Shown: piece after piece, positions 10,107 through 18,078 of the stretch
Layout of the letters: each line of letters starts with the position of its first letter
Position numbering within the stretch: position 1 is the stretch's first letter
Origin: Mesorhizobium sp. J428
Lineage (GTDB): Bacteria; Pseudomonadota; Alphaproteobacteria; Rhizobiales; Rhizobiaceae
Direction: 5' to 3'
NCBI RefSeq assembly: GCF_024699925.1
Contig: NZ_JAJOMX010000001.1
Coordinates: forward strand, 4,626,001 to 4,690,000
DNA length: 64,000 nt
Made by a program: the position numbers and the translations under genes
Notes under the pieces: model-generated
Told to the model about the DNA's origin: nothing
Seen by the model: the letters and a program-made list of their open reading frames with translations, nothing else
Databases searched by the model: none

Positions 10107-10229
10107 CTTCGCCCCGTTGACGGGGAGAAGGTGACCCGAAGGGCCGGATGAGGGCGGGAGCTTCCCATCGAAGGTTGGCGCTGCTCCTCATCTGCCTGCC
10201 GGCATCTTCTCCCCGTATACGGGGAGAAG
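10107..10229. repeat. RIME-like palindromic intergenic repeat between chvE and gguA
   Basis: Two nearly identical palindromes flank a shorter inverted repeat. The left one (10107–10130) is CTTCGCCCCGTT followed by GACGGGGAGAAG. The right one (10206–10229) is a perfect 24-base palindrome, CTTCTCCCCGTA followed by TACGGGGAGAAG. Between them CGGATGAGGGCGGGAGC faces GCTCCTCATCTG. The composition (CTTCTCCCCG…CGGGGAGAAG with CTCATCTGCCTGCCGGC) recalls the rhizobial RIME elements described by others. That match is from memory and was not searched. In the mRNA it would fold into stable hairpins between the binding-protein and ATPase genes. Confidence 0.75.
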
Positions 10230-10247
10230 AACTCACTCAGCCGGCGC

Positions 10248-11315
10248 TTACTTCAGGTCTTCGGCCTTGATGTAGCCCGACTTGACCACGATCTCCTCGT
10301 AGTTCGACTTGTCGACCGACACCGGCACAAGCAGGTAGGACGGGACGACCTTGACGCCGTTGTCATAGGTCTTGGTGTCGTTGATCTCCGGCTCCTTGCC
10401 GGCGAGCACGTCGTCGACCAGCTTGGCGGTCACCTTGGCGAGTTCGCGGGTGTCCTTGAACACCGTCGAATACTGTTCGCCGGCGATGATCGCCTTGATC
10501 GACGGGGTCTCGGCGTCCTGGCCCGAGATGATCGGCCAGGGCTGGTCGGCGGTGCCGTAGCCGACGCCGCGCAGCGACGAGATGATGCCGCGGGACAGAC
10601 CGTCATAGGGGGCGAGAACCGCGTCGACGCGGCTGCCGTCGGAGTAGTTGGCGGACAGGATGTTGTCCATGCGGGCCTGCGCGACGGCGGCGTCCCAGCG
10701 CAGCGTGCCGACCTTCTCCATGCCCATCTGGCCAGACTTGACGACCAGGTCGCCCTTGTCGATCAGCGGCTGCAGCACGCTCATGGCGCCGTCGTAGAAG
10801 AAGAAGGCGTTGTTGTCGTCCGGCGAACCGCCGAACAGCTCGATGTTGAAGGGGCCCTTGTTCTCGGGATAGCCGAGGCCCTTGAGGATCGACTCGGCCT
10901 GCAGGACGCCAACCTTGAAGTTGTCGAAGGTGGTGTAGTAGTCGACATTGCCGCTCTGGCGGATGAGGCGGTCATAAGCGACGACCTTGGCGCCGCCGTC
11001 ATGCGCCTTCTGCAGCACGTCCGACAGCGTGGTGCCGTCGATCGAGGCGATGATCAGCACCTTGGCGCCCTTGGTCACCATGTTCTCGATCTGCGCGAGC
11101 TGGTTCGGGATGTCGTCCTCGGCATATTGCAGGTCGACGGTGTAGCCATTGCCTTCGAGCGCGGCCTTCAGGCTGTCGCCGTCGCTGATCCAGCGCAGCG
11201 ACGACTTGGTCGGCATGGCGATGCCGACGAGGCCCTTTTCCTGGGAAAAGGCCTGCGGGGCCATGGCCAGGATGGAGACGGCAGCCGCCGCCACGATTGT
11301 CTTCAGGAATTTCAC
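10248..11315 (-). CDS. chvE: periplasmic multiple-sugar-binding protein ChvE
   Basis: Periplasmic sugar-binding protein (355 aa) of the Peripla_BP_4 fold that feeds the GguAB importer. In Agrobacterium the orthologue also signals sugars to VirA. The signal peptide [20 protein letters not shown]…AFS is probably cleaved before [15 protein letters not shown]. Ligand-binding segments include [33 protein letters not shown] and [15 protein letters not shown]. It heads the gguABC operon and is divergent from gbpR, the order reported for the Agrobacterium locus. No virA is seen here, so a nutritional role is the safe reading. Confidence 0.94.
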   Translation of the reverse strand: MKFLKTIVAAAAVSILAMAPQAFSQEKGLVGIAMPTKSSLRWISDGDSLKAALEGNGYTVDLQYAEDDIPNQLAQIENMVTKGAKVLIIASIDGTTLSDVLQKAHDGGAKVVAYDRLIRQSGNVDYYTTFDNFKVGVLQAESILKGLGYPENKGPFNIELFGGSPDDNNAFFFYDGAMSVLQPLIDKGDLVVKSGQMGMEKVGTLRWDAAVAQARMDNILSANYSDGSRVDAVLAPYDGLSRGIISSLRGVGYGTADQPWPIISGQDAETPSIKAIIAGEQYSTVFKDTRELAKVTAKLVDDVLAGKEPEINDTKTYDNGVKVVPSYLLVPVSVDKSNYEEIVVKSGYIKAEDLK

Positions 11316-11535
11316 GTCGTTCCTCCCTTTGGAGTGGTGTCGGGGCTGCCGGCAGAGGCTGCATCGGTGTCTGGACGGCAGGGCGAATGGGGGCGCGGCG
11401 CATGCCGCGATTGGCGGAGCGCGGCCTGAAAGCTCCTCCCTTCGCCCGACGTCTCTTTATCGATGATCGCCGGGACCGCGCTGGATGACGAACGTGTCGG
11501 TGAAAGATATAACTGTCAAATGCAAAGACGGGCGA

Positions 11536-11547
11536 TTGGTATATCAA
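11536..11547. promoter_or_regulatory. candidate GbpR operator in the gbpR–chvE intergenic region
   Basis: The dyad TTGGTATATCAA lies 32 bases before the gbpR ATG. It has the TTG-N6-CAA shape of a LysR-family T-N11-A-like half-site region. It sits in the 263-base divergent gap where the gbpR and chvE promoters must lie. Assigning it to GbpR is inference from position and symmetry only. Confidence 0.3.
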
Positions 11548-11578
11548 GCCCGGTATGTATTGCCGCGGAGGGAACAGG

Positions 11579-12565
11579 ATGTCGGATCGTCAGGGATGGA
11601 CCAATCCGGCCTGGGCGGGACAGCGCGACGGCGACGGCGAAACGCTGGCGCGCGGTGGCCTGAAGGTCGGCCACCTGCGCATGGTCGCCGCACTCGATGA
11701 ACATGGCCAGGTGAGTGCGGCTGCCTCCGTGCTCAACATCTCGCAGCCGGCTGCATCGCGCATGATCGCCGAGATCGAGGCGCTCGTCGGCGCGCCGATC
11801 TGCGAGAGGCTGCCGCGCGGCGTGGCGCTGACGCCCTACGGAACGGCCCTGGCGCGGCGTGCGAGATCGGTGCTGCTCGAACTGCGCGAGGTCGACCGCG
11901 AGATCGCCGACCTGCGCAGCGGCAAAGGCGGCTCGGTCTATCTCGGCGCGGTGACGGCGCCCGCCATCGACCTCGTCATCCCGGCGATCAAGATCGTGCG
12001 CGAGACCTATCCGAAGGTCGAGATCAACATGCAGGTCGAGACCAGCGCCGTGCTCGCCAAGGAACTGCTCGCCTCGCGGCACGATTTCATCGTCGCCCGC
12101 ATTCCTGACGACCTCAATCCGCGTCTCTTCGAAGCGCGCGTGATCGGCGTCGAGAAGGCCTGCCTTATCGTGCGGCGCGGCCATCCGCTGCTTGGCCACG
12201 GCGCGGTGCGGCTGGATGAGCTGCACAAGTTCGACTGGGTGTTGCAGCCGGGCGGCTCGCTGCTGCGGCGCACGCTGGAGGGCATCTTCGTTTCGCATGA
12301 CGCGCCGCTGCCCGACCGCGTCCTGAACACCTCCTCCTTGCTGCTGACGCTGGTGATGGTGGCGCAGTCGGATGCGATCGCGGCGGTGTCGATCGAGGTG
12401 GCCAATTTCCTGCGTGGCAGGGGTGACCTCGACGGCTCGGTCGAAATCCTGCCGACGGAGTTCGAAATCGTCGTCCAGCCCTATAGCCTGATCACGGTTC
12501 GCAGCCGCTCGCTCTCGCCGGCGGCGCAGATCCTCTACGACCAGATCCGGAACCAGCTCCGGTAA
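11579..12565 (+). CDS. gbpR: LysR-family regulator GbpR of the chvE locus
   Basis: DNA-binding regulator (328 aa) transcribed divergently from chvE. The winged helix lies at about residues 20–80, with recognition-helix region AASVLNISQPAASRMIAEIEAL. A LysR substrate domain follows (VRLDELHKFDWVLQPGGSLLRR). The ATG at 11579 is preceded by GGAGGGA at suitable spacing. GbpR of Agrobacterium activates chvE in response to galactose/arabinose-type sugars. Here the same gene order supports the name. The first 20 residues (MSDRQGWTNPAWAG…) are an extension before the HTH. Confidence 0.88.
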   Translation: MSDRQGWTNPAWAGQRDGDGETLARGGLKVGHLRMVAALDEHGQVSAAASVLNISQPAASRMIAEIEALVGAPICERLPRGVALTPYGTALARRARSVLLELREVDREIADLRSGKGGSVYLGAVTAPAIDLVIPAIKIVRETYPKVEINMQVETSAVLAKELLASRHDFIVARIPDDLNPRLFEARVIGVEKACLIVRRGHPLLGHGAVRLDELHKFDWVLQPGGSLLRRTLEGIFVSHDAPLPDRVLNTSSLLLTLVMVAQSDAIAAVSIEVANFLRGRGDLDGSVEILPTEFEIVVQPYSLITVRSRSLSPAAQILYDQIRNQLR

Positions 12566-12600
12566 GCAAGTTTCGTTCTCGCGTCGAAACGAGCAATAAA

Positions 12601-12618
12601 CGAAAGAAATTCGAAACA
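12601..12618. promoter_or_regulatory. shared direct-repeat motif, copy 1
   Basis: The 18 bases here, CGAAAGAAATTCGAAACA, match 15 of 18 positions with a site at 17408–17425. Both contain two GAAA cores 11 bases apart, the spacing typical of OmpR-family response regulator boxes. This copy ends 102 bases before the start of the 12720 gene, in an otherwise AT-richer 154-base gap. A further CGAAAC lies at 12585–12590. The regulator is unknown; both copies flank the two-component locus. Confidence 0.4.
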
Positions 12619-12719
12619 GCCTCGTTACAAAGAGGTTAACGCTGCGGCACTGCGGAGATACGGCTATTCCCTACAAGGCGCGTCATCAGGGAACCACTTC
12701 AAACGAAAGACCCAACGCC

Positions 12720-13088
12720 ATGTCCGCTCTCGCCGCCCCCGCCGCCCGCCGCTCCGTTCTCGCCGCGCTTCCGCGCATCGCCGTGCGCACCCGCACCTCG
12801 GAAAACCAGATGGCGATGTTCTCCGTCGTCTCCGTCGGCGCGATCGCCTTCATGATGCTCCTGCCGTCTCCGCGCGCCGCCTTCGCCGCAGTCGAGCCCG
12901 AGACGCCGGCTATCCAGGTCGTCGTGACGACCGAAAAGGCGCCGCGCCTCGTCGTCGCGACTGAAACCGACAAGGCCTGCGCCGGCCAGGCCTGGGGCTC
13001 CGAGACGCTCGACTGCATCCTGGCGATCGCCAAGGACAGCGGCATCAAGCGCACCATCCGCCTCGCGGATGCGGACATCCGCCACTGA
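12720..13088 (+). CDS. hypothetical membrane-anchored or exported protein
   Basis: A 122-residue protein of unknown function. The basic N-terminus (RRSVLAALPRIAVRTRTSENQ) is followed by one hydrophobic helix (about 32–57, MFSVVSVGAIAFMMLLPSPR…AFAA). A short soluble tail has two cysteines (KACAGQAW and LDCILAIAK) that could form a disulfide outside the cytoplasm. The DCILAIAKDSG tail looks family-like, but I cannot name the family. The ribosome site is weak. It is followed 23 bases later by another small gene. Confidence 0.65.
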   Translation: MSALAAPAARRSVLAALPRIAVRTRTSENQMAMFSVVSVGAIAFMMLLPSPRAAFAAVEPETPAIQVVVTTEKAPRLVVATETDKACAGQAWGSETLDCILAIAKDSGIKRTIRLADADIRH

Positions 13089-13111
13089 GACGACACCGAC
13101 AGGAGACGAGC

Positions 13112-13294
13112 ATGCACATCGCCCGCCGCAATCCGCATGTCAGCCGCACCTGCTCCAGGCATTTCTCGCAGGAGACGGTCTGGCTCCGCCTGAGGACGAA
13201 GGAATGGGATTTCTTCGTCGCCGACGAGGTGGAGGCCTTCGCGGTCATCGCGCGGCACGATGTGCTCGACGTCGAGGCGATGAGGCAGCGCTGA
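13112..13294 (+). CDS. hypothetical small protein
   Basis: A 60-residue soluble protein (starts MHIARRNPHVSRTCSRHF) with a good GGAGA ribosome site upstream. It lies 23 bases after the preceding small gene, so the two are probably co-transcribed. The composition is mixed, with aromatic/acidic WDFFVADEVEAFAV in the middle. No family is recognised. The end converges on the hybrid histidine kinase gene. Confidence 0.5.
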   Translation: MHIARRNPHVSRTCSRHFSQETVWLRLRTKEWDFFVADEVEAFAVIARHDVLDVEAMRQR

Positions 13295-13340
13295 GAGCCA
13301 CCATTGGCCGCCAGCCGAATTTCGACACGGTCCCGAGCGG

Positions 13341-15458
13341 TCAGCTCTGCTCCGCGCCGATCTGGTCCGTGACGGCTGCGAGCGCGCCTCGCACGTCGAG
13401 GGTCGAGAAGGGTTTTTCCATCAGGAGCGGCCTGAGCTTCGGCGCGATCTCCTCGAACTCCGCCCGCGCGCCGAGGCTGTCGCCGGTCACGAGCACGAAG
13501 CGGCGCGCGAGATGCGGCCGCTTCTGCGTCAGTTCACGGTAGATCTCGAGCCCGCTCGCGCCAGGCATGCGAAGGTCCGAAAAGACGATGTCGATTTCCA
13601 TGTCGAGCCGGTCGACGCCCTCGCGCGCTTCGGTCCATCCAGTATGAATGACGGATTTTATGCCCATCAGTTCCAGGATGTCGGCGAGCGACGCAGCGAC
13701 GTCCGGCTCGTCGTCGATGATGAGCGCCGTGCGGAGATTGGTGGACTTCGGCGCAGCACCCGCGATCTCGCCGAGCGAGCGGGATACCAGCGGAAGCTCA
13801 ACCACGAAACGCGCACCGCCGGTGTCGCTTTCTTCGTACCAGACCTTGCCGTTGTGGCGCTCGACGATCGACTTGGAGATCGACAGGCCGATGCCGGTGC
13901 CGACGCCCACCGGCTTGGTGGTGAAGTAGGATTCGAAGATACGGTCGCGGATCTCCTTCGGAATGCCGGGGCCGTTGTCCTCGACCGTGAAGCGGGCAAG
14001 CCCGGACGGCGTGCGCTCGGTGCGGACCTTGATGCGCCGCTCCCCGTTAACGGAGGCCAGAGCGTGCTGGCTGTTGACGAGGAAGTTCGCCGCCACCTGG
14101 GTCAGGTGGTCGGCGTCGCCGATCACGGGGAGGGCAGCAGGCGAGAACGACGTCTCGACGACGATGCCGGAAGACCGTGCACCATAGGCGCTGATCTCCA
14201 GCGCGGAGCGGATCACCTGGTTGAGGTCGGTCTCGGCTTGCGCGGTCGGATGCAGCCGCACCATGCCGAGGAAGCTCTTGACGATGCGACCGCAGCGCTC
14301 GGCGGCGGCGCGCACCTTCTCCGCGCGCGTCTTTGTCGAGGCGTCCGGCGCGAATTCGTGCAGCAGCGTCGATTGCGCGACCACAACCGCGAGCGGATTG
14401 TTCAGCTCGTGCGAGACGCCGGCGAGCAGCGAACCCATCGCCGCCATCTTCTCGTTCTGGTGCAGCCGTTCGCGCTGGCGGTTGATCTCTTCCTCGGCGC
14501 GGCGCCGCTCGCGCAGGTCGCGCACCGCGCCGATGAACAGCTTGCGCCCGGCCGCGTTTACCTCGGAGATGGTGAGCTCGACCGGGAAGATCTCGCCCTT
14601 GGCGTTGGTGCCGTTCATCTCGAAGCGCTTGCCGATCATCCGGCCGGCATCGCTCTCGAGATAGGAGCGCAGGCCGTTGATCAGCATGGGCCGGTATTCG
14701 AGCGGGATCAGCGTCGTGACGATGTTGCGGCCGAGTACGTCGTGCTTCTTCCAGCCGAACATACGCTCGGCGGCCGGGTTGAATTCGATGATGCCGCCGC
14801 TCTCATCGATGATCACCATGCCGTCGAGGGCAGCGTTGAGCATCGTGGTGCGGAAGGTCTCGGCGATGTGCGCCTCGGTCTGCGAGCGTTCGATCGCGTC
14901 GCCGATGATCAGCGCCACCATGCTGAGCGCGGAGTGCTCTTCGTCGGTCCAGTTGCGCTCTGTGACGCAGTCGTTGACGGCGAGCGTGCCCCACACATAG
15001 CCATGCGCGAAGACGGGATAGGATATGAACGACTTGATCCGCTGGCGTTCGAAATCCTCGCGCAGGAAGCCGCTCAGCTCGCGGGTGTGGCCGGCGAAGA
15101 CGATGCCACGCCGGGCCTCCTCGGACAGCTGCTGCAGCAGCGGATCGGATTCGATCATCGACTTGACGATGGTGGTCGGCCGGCCTTCCGGCCCGAGTAT
15201 GGTCCGGTCGATCCAGTAGGAGAAGATCGTCTGGGAAAAGCCCTGGCCGGAGATGTCGCGCATGCGAAACAGCACCGAACGATGGCAGCCGAACGCCATG
15301 CCGAGAATGGCGAGTGCGTCGTCGATTTCTTGCTGCCAGTCGATCGACTGGCGCAGGCGCCGCATGAGGTCCGCCACCACCACCGTGAGCCCGCGCGACT
15401 GGTACTCCTGCCGGGCTTGGGAGATGTCTTCGATGGCGGCCAGAGTAATGTCCCGCAC
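13341..15458 (-). CDS. soluble hybrid sensor histidine kinase (GAF-PAS-HisKA-HATPase-REC)
   Basis: Cytoplasmic hybrid kinase of 705 aa; no membrane helices were seen. A GAF domain lies at about 35–195 (CHRSVLFRMRD…SFISYPVFAHGYVWGTLAVND) and a PAS domain at about 205–320 (LDGMVIIDESGGIIEFNPAAERMFGW). The phosphoacceptor is His350 in AGVSHELNNPLAVV. The ATPase motifs are VAANFLVNSQHA (N box), VEDNGPGIP (G1) and GVGTGIGLSIS (G2). The C-terminal receiver has an acidic pair (IIDDEPD), phospho-Asp in FSDLRMPG and Lys in MEKPFS. It lies 9 bases after an OmpR-type regulator gene, its probable partner. The signal is unknown. Confidence 0.93.
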   Translation of the reverse strand: MRDITLAAIEDISQARQEYQSRGLTVVVADLMRRLRQSIDWQQEIDDALAILGMAFGCHRSVLFRMRDISGQGFSQTIFSYWIDRTILGPEGRPTTIVKSMIESDPLLQQLSEEARRGIVFAGHTRELSGFLREDFERQRIKSFISYPVFAHGYVWGTLAVNDCVTERNWTDEEHSALSMVALIIGDAIERSQTEAHIAETFRTTMLNAALDGMVIIDESGGIIEFNPAAERMFGWKKHDVLGRNIVTTLIPLEYRPMLINGLRSYLESDAGRMIGKRFEMNGTNAKGEIFPVELTISEVNAAGRKLFIGAVRDLRERRRAEEEINRQRERLHQNEKMAAMGSLLAGVSHELNNPLAVVVAQSTLLHEFAPDASTKTRAEKVRAAAERCGRIVKSFLGMVRLHPTAQAETDLNQVIRSALEISAYGARSSGIVVETSFSPAALPVIGDADHLTQVAANFLVNSQHALASVNGERRIKVRTERTPSGLARFTVEDNGPGIPKEIRDRIFESYFTTKPVGVGTGIGLSISKSIVERHNGKVWYEESDTGGARFVVELPLVSRSLGEIAGAAPKSTNLRTALIIDDEPDVAASLADILELMGIKSVIHTGWTEAREGVDRLDMEIDIVFSDLRMPGASGLEIYRELTQKRPHLARRFVLVTGDSLGARAEFEEIAPKLRPLLMEKPFSTLDVRGALAAVTDQIGAEQS

Positions 15459-15467
15459 GCAGCCTCC

Positions 15468-16253
15468 CTAGGCGGTCTTTCCGGCATCGGACAGCGAGAA
15501 GATGTAACCTTCGCCGCGTACGGTGCGCAAGAAACGGGGATTGGACGGATCCGCCTCGATCTTCTTGCGCAGGCGCATGATGCGGATGTCGAGGGCGCGC
15601 GAATCGTCGGCCTCCTCGACAAGCCCGATCGCCTCGGCGATCGCGGAGCGGCTGAGCAGGCGGTTGGCGCGGGTGAGGAAGACCTCCAAAACGTCGAACT
15701 CGCTCTTGGCCATTTCGACCATGCCGCCGCTCGGTCCCGTCACCATGCGGCCGTCGAGGTCGGCCGAGAAGCCGCCGAAGGTAACGACGCGGCGGGCGGG
15801 GCGCAGCGGGCCGTCGTCGTCCGACACCGTCCCGGTGGGCGCTGGCACGCGCCGCAGGACGGAGCGCACGCGGGCGAGAAGCTCGCGCAGCTCGTAGGGC
15901 TTGACGATGTAGTCGTCCGCGCCGAGCTCGAGGCCGACGATGCGATCGATCGAGGTGCCGGAGGCAGTGGCGAAGATGATGCCGACCGGCATCTTGGAAC
16001 GCAGCCAGCGGCCGAGCGAGAGTCCGTCCTCGCCGGGCATCGAGATGTCGAGGATCGCCAGGTGGAAGGTCTGCTCCCGGGCGATCTCGCGCATCGCTGC
16101 GGCGTCGCCGACAGCCGTCACGTCATAGCCGCTCGCCGTCAGATATTCCGCGACCGCATCGCGAAGATCCGGCTCGTCGTCCACCACAACGATTTTCGAT
16201 CGCACGGCGCTGTCTTCCCTGCTGGTTCCGGAAAGCAGATTGGGTGTAAACAT
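15468..16253 (-). CDS. OmpR-family response regulator
   Basis: Canonical response regulator (261 aa). The receiver has acidic pair VVDDEPD, phospho-Asp69 in AILDISMPGEDG, the Thr/Ser switch in FATASGT and Lys in DDYIVKPYELREL. The winged-helix output has SEFDVLEVFLTRANRLLSRS and the wing RLRKKIE…FLRTVRGEGYIF. A 17-residue N-terminal extension precedes the receiver. A later start (near AVRSKIVVV) is possible but lacks an ATG. It is in an operon with the hybrid kinase, which supports the pairing, and is divergent from the atypical regulator at 16295. Confidence 0.93.
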   Translation of the reverse strand: MFTPNLLSGTSREDSAVRSKIVVVDDEPDLRDAVAEYLTASGYDVTAVGDAAAMREIAREQTFHLAILDISMPGEDGLSLGRWLRSKMPVGIIFATASGTSIDRIVGLELGADDYIVKPYELRELLARVRSVLRRVPAPTGTVSDDDGPLRPARRVVTFGGFSADLDGRMVTGPSGGMVEMAKSEFDVLEVFLTRANRLLSRSAIAEAIGLVEEADDSRALDIRIMRLRKKIEADPSNPRFLRTVRGEGYIFSLSDAGKTA

Positions 16254-16294
16254 GATGCCCGAGTCTCTCTTTATCTCTTTTTTTCGGAAGGTCC

Positions 16295-16972
16295 ATGTCC
16301 GCCAGAGCGGTGATTGCGGTTGTCTCGGCGAGCAAGGAGACAGGAGTCCAGCTCGGCGAATATTTGCGCCGTCGCGGACACGACGTGACGATGGCGCATG
16401 AAATCTGGTCGGCGCGGCCGCTTTTCGCCGGCAAACCGGATCTCGCGGTCATCGACCTGCAGCTTCCCGGTGGGTCCGGCCTCGACCTCCTGCGCGACTA
16501 TGGCGGGGAGGAGGGGCCGTCCTTCGTCCTGGTCTCGACCGGGCCGGCGCTGATCGAAAAGGTGCTCGCGCTCGAGCTCGGCGCTGCCGACGTCATCGAG
16601 GCGCCGTTCAACCTGCGCGAGGCGGCGACCCGAATCGGCGGCATCCTGACCCGGCGCGGCTTTCCCGCACCCGACCTGCTGCCGCTCGAGAACTCCACCG
16701 TCGACCTGCGGGCCGCACTCGTCATGCACCATTCCGGCGAGGAGGAGCAGCTCTCCGCCGGCCAGGTGGCCATGCTGAAGCTGTTCGCCGCTCGTCCGCA
16801 TACCGTCATCAACCGCGACGACATCATCGCGGCGGCCCCGGCCGAGAGCTACGACGCCTTCGACCGGTCGATCGATTCCCGCATCGTGCGCCTGCGCCGC
16901 AAGCTCGATTCCGAGGCGATCGTCACCGTGCGGGGGGCCGGATACCGGTTCGATCCGCCGAAAGGCGCATAG
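16295..16972 (+). CDS. OmpR-type regulator with degenerate receiver domain
   Basis: 225-residue regulator with a receiver fold and a Trans_reg_C winged helix (GQVAMLKLFAARPHTVINRDDI… and wing IVRLRRKLDSEAIVTVRGAGYRF). The receiver keeps Asp54 (AVIDLQLPGGSG) and Thr82. It lacks the metal-binding acidic pair (AVVSASKET where DDE is normal). It also has Ala103 in place of the invariant lysine (VIEAPFNLRE). Phosphorylation through the usual chemistry is therefore unlikely. It is divergent from the canonical regulator/kinase operon across a 41-base gap, so the promoters must overlap. It may modulate that system. Confidence 0.88.
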   Translation: MSARAVIAVVSASKETGVQLGEYLRRRGHDVTMAHEIWSARPLFAGKPDLAVIDLQLPGGSGLDLLRDYGGEEGPSFVLVSTGPALIEKVLALELGAADVIEAPFNLREAATRIGGILTRRGFPAPDLLPLENSTVDLRAALVMHHSGEEEQLSAGQVAMLKLFAARPHTVINRDDIIAAAPAESYDAFDRSIDSRIVRLRRKLDSEAIVTVRGAGYRFDPPKGA

Positions 16973-17035
16973 AAGCGCGAAGCGGGTGTTGCCCGCAGAG
17001 CGCTTTCCAACCGATCTGCCTGCCCCGGGTTGCAC

Positions 17036-17203
17036 CTAGCGGACCGCCGTCGTCATCGCGGATGCGATCTCGACTGTCGGGGCTGCGAGCGCCTGCGCGC
17101 CGGCGTGGTCTTTCATGAGGACGGCGCCGACGGCCACGAGGCCGAGTGCCGCCTGTCCGTAGAGCAGCCCGATCAGGACCGTCGATCCGAGTTTCGAACG
17201 CAT
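17036..17203 (-). CDS. small single-helix membrane protein (55 aa)
   Basis: A 55-residue frame starting at ATG 17203 with GGAGAAG eight bases upstream. It begins MRSKLGSTVLIGLLYGQAAL and continues GLVAVGAVLM, giving one strong membrane helix at about residues 7–30. The charged KDHAGAQ and a short tail ending in TTAVR follow. This is a bitopic small-membrane-protein layout. It lies on the minus strand between the atypical regulator (which ends at 16972) and the L,D-transpeptidase. No family is recognised. Confidence 0.5.
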   Translation of the reverse strand: MRSKLGSTVLIGLLYGQAALGLVAVGAVLMKDHAGAQALAAPTVEIASAMTTAVR

Positions 17204-17401
17204 CAGCGCTTCTCCTCAAGGCCCGGCAGCGCGTGCCGCGCCAGGGCCGTTGTCTTTCATGGTCGCAGGATGCTCGGGTCGTGTATCGAGACTGTGCCGC
17301 TCGAAATCGCCGTTTGTTGCCATAAGTTGCTGGGAATCCGCGAATTTCGTGCGGCGGGACAGAAAGCTGCCGGATCGCGGCGGCGACGTTTCTAAAATGT
17401 C

Positions 17402-17425
17402 CGAAACGGAAACCAATTCGAAACA
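17402..17425. promoter_or_regulatory. shared direct-repeat motif, copy 2
   Basis: GGAAACCAATTCGAAACA at 17408–17425 is preceded by another CGAAAC (17402–17407). It matches the site at 12601–12618 at 15 of 18 positions and keeps the 11-base spacing of the GAAA cores. It ends 97 bases before the L,D-transpeptidase start, almost the same distance as copy 1 from its gene. The rest of the 318-base gap 17204–17521 shows no gene. The binding protein is unknown. Confidence 0.4.
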
Positions 17426-17521
17426 AAGATGAACGCGGTGTGAAATTCGCGGGATACACAGCCGCTGCAAATTCCCTCCATCCAAGCGCAGCAGACGCTA
17501 ACAAGACAGATGGAGGCTCCA

Positions 17522-17985
17522 ATGACCGCTCTTACCGCCCGTTTCATCAACATTGCCGCGATCGCGGCCACCGGCTTCGGCCTGATGCTCGCCGCCGGCA
17601 ACGCCCCGGCCGCGGCTTCGGTTTCGAACGAGGTCGTCGCCCGCGTGCAGATCTCCACCCAGACCATGCAGGTCAGCGTCGGCGGCCGCCCTACCTATGA
17701 ATGGAAGGTCTCGACCGCAGGGAAGGGCTACGTGACCCCGACCGGGTCGTGGAAGCCATGCGGATGCATGAGATGTGGTATTCGAAGAAATACGACAACG
17801 CGCCGATGCCGCATTCGGTGTTCTTCACCGGCGGCTATGCGGTGCACGCGACCCCGCATGTGAAGAACCTCGGCCGCCCGGCCTCGCATGGCTGTATCCG
17901 GCTGCACCCGACCAATGCCGAGGCGTTCTACACCCTGGTCAAGACGTTCGGGCAGCAGAACACCCGCATCGTCATCGTCCAGTAA
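17522..17985 (+). CDS. L,D-transpeptidase, YkuD family (apparent frameshift near 17757)
   Basis: Periplasmic peptidoglycan crosslinking enzyme, about 154 aa when repaired. A GGAGG site sits five bases before ATG 17522, and a signal peptide ends near AAGNAPAAAS. The YkuD core starts ARVQISTQTMQVSVGG. It continues TPTGSWKP in the first frame. It then resumes as RMHEMWYSKKYDNAPMPHSV in another frame and runs to the catalytic SHGCIRLHPTNAEAFY. One missing base just before the ATGCGGATGCAT segment accounts for this. The catalytic Cys and His are intact. Such short enzymes are abundant in rhizobia, where they make 3-3 crosslinks or anchor lipoproteins. Confidence 0.85.
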
Positions 17986-18028
17986 TTTCCCGAGCGCAGC
18001 GCCGTCGTTCCCTCGACGCGACCGCTTT

Positions 18029-18063
18029 GCCCCGGCAGGAGGCTGACCTCCGCCTGCCGGGGC
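18029..18063. terminator. inverted repeat between convergent genes
   Basis: GCCCCGGCAGG at 18029–18039 pairs with CCTGCCGGGGC at 18053–18063, leaving a short loop region (AGGCTGACCTCCG) that can itself extend the stem. It lies in the 93-base gap between the L,D-transpeptidase (plus) and the AraC-type regulator (minus), where a bidirectional terminator is expected. There is no long T-run on either strand. Confidence 0.5.
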
Positions 18064-18078
18064 TTAGTCCGTTTGCGG

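Noticed and set aside
13512..16313. A 933-codon plus-strand frame across the hybrid kinase and response regulator genes
   Set aside because: It is antisense to two proteins with complete kinase and receiver motifs and has no recognisable domain.
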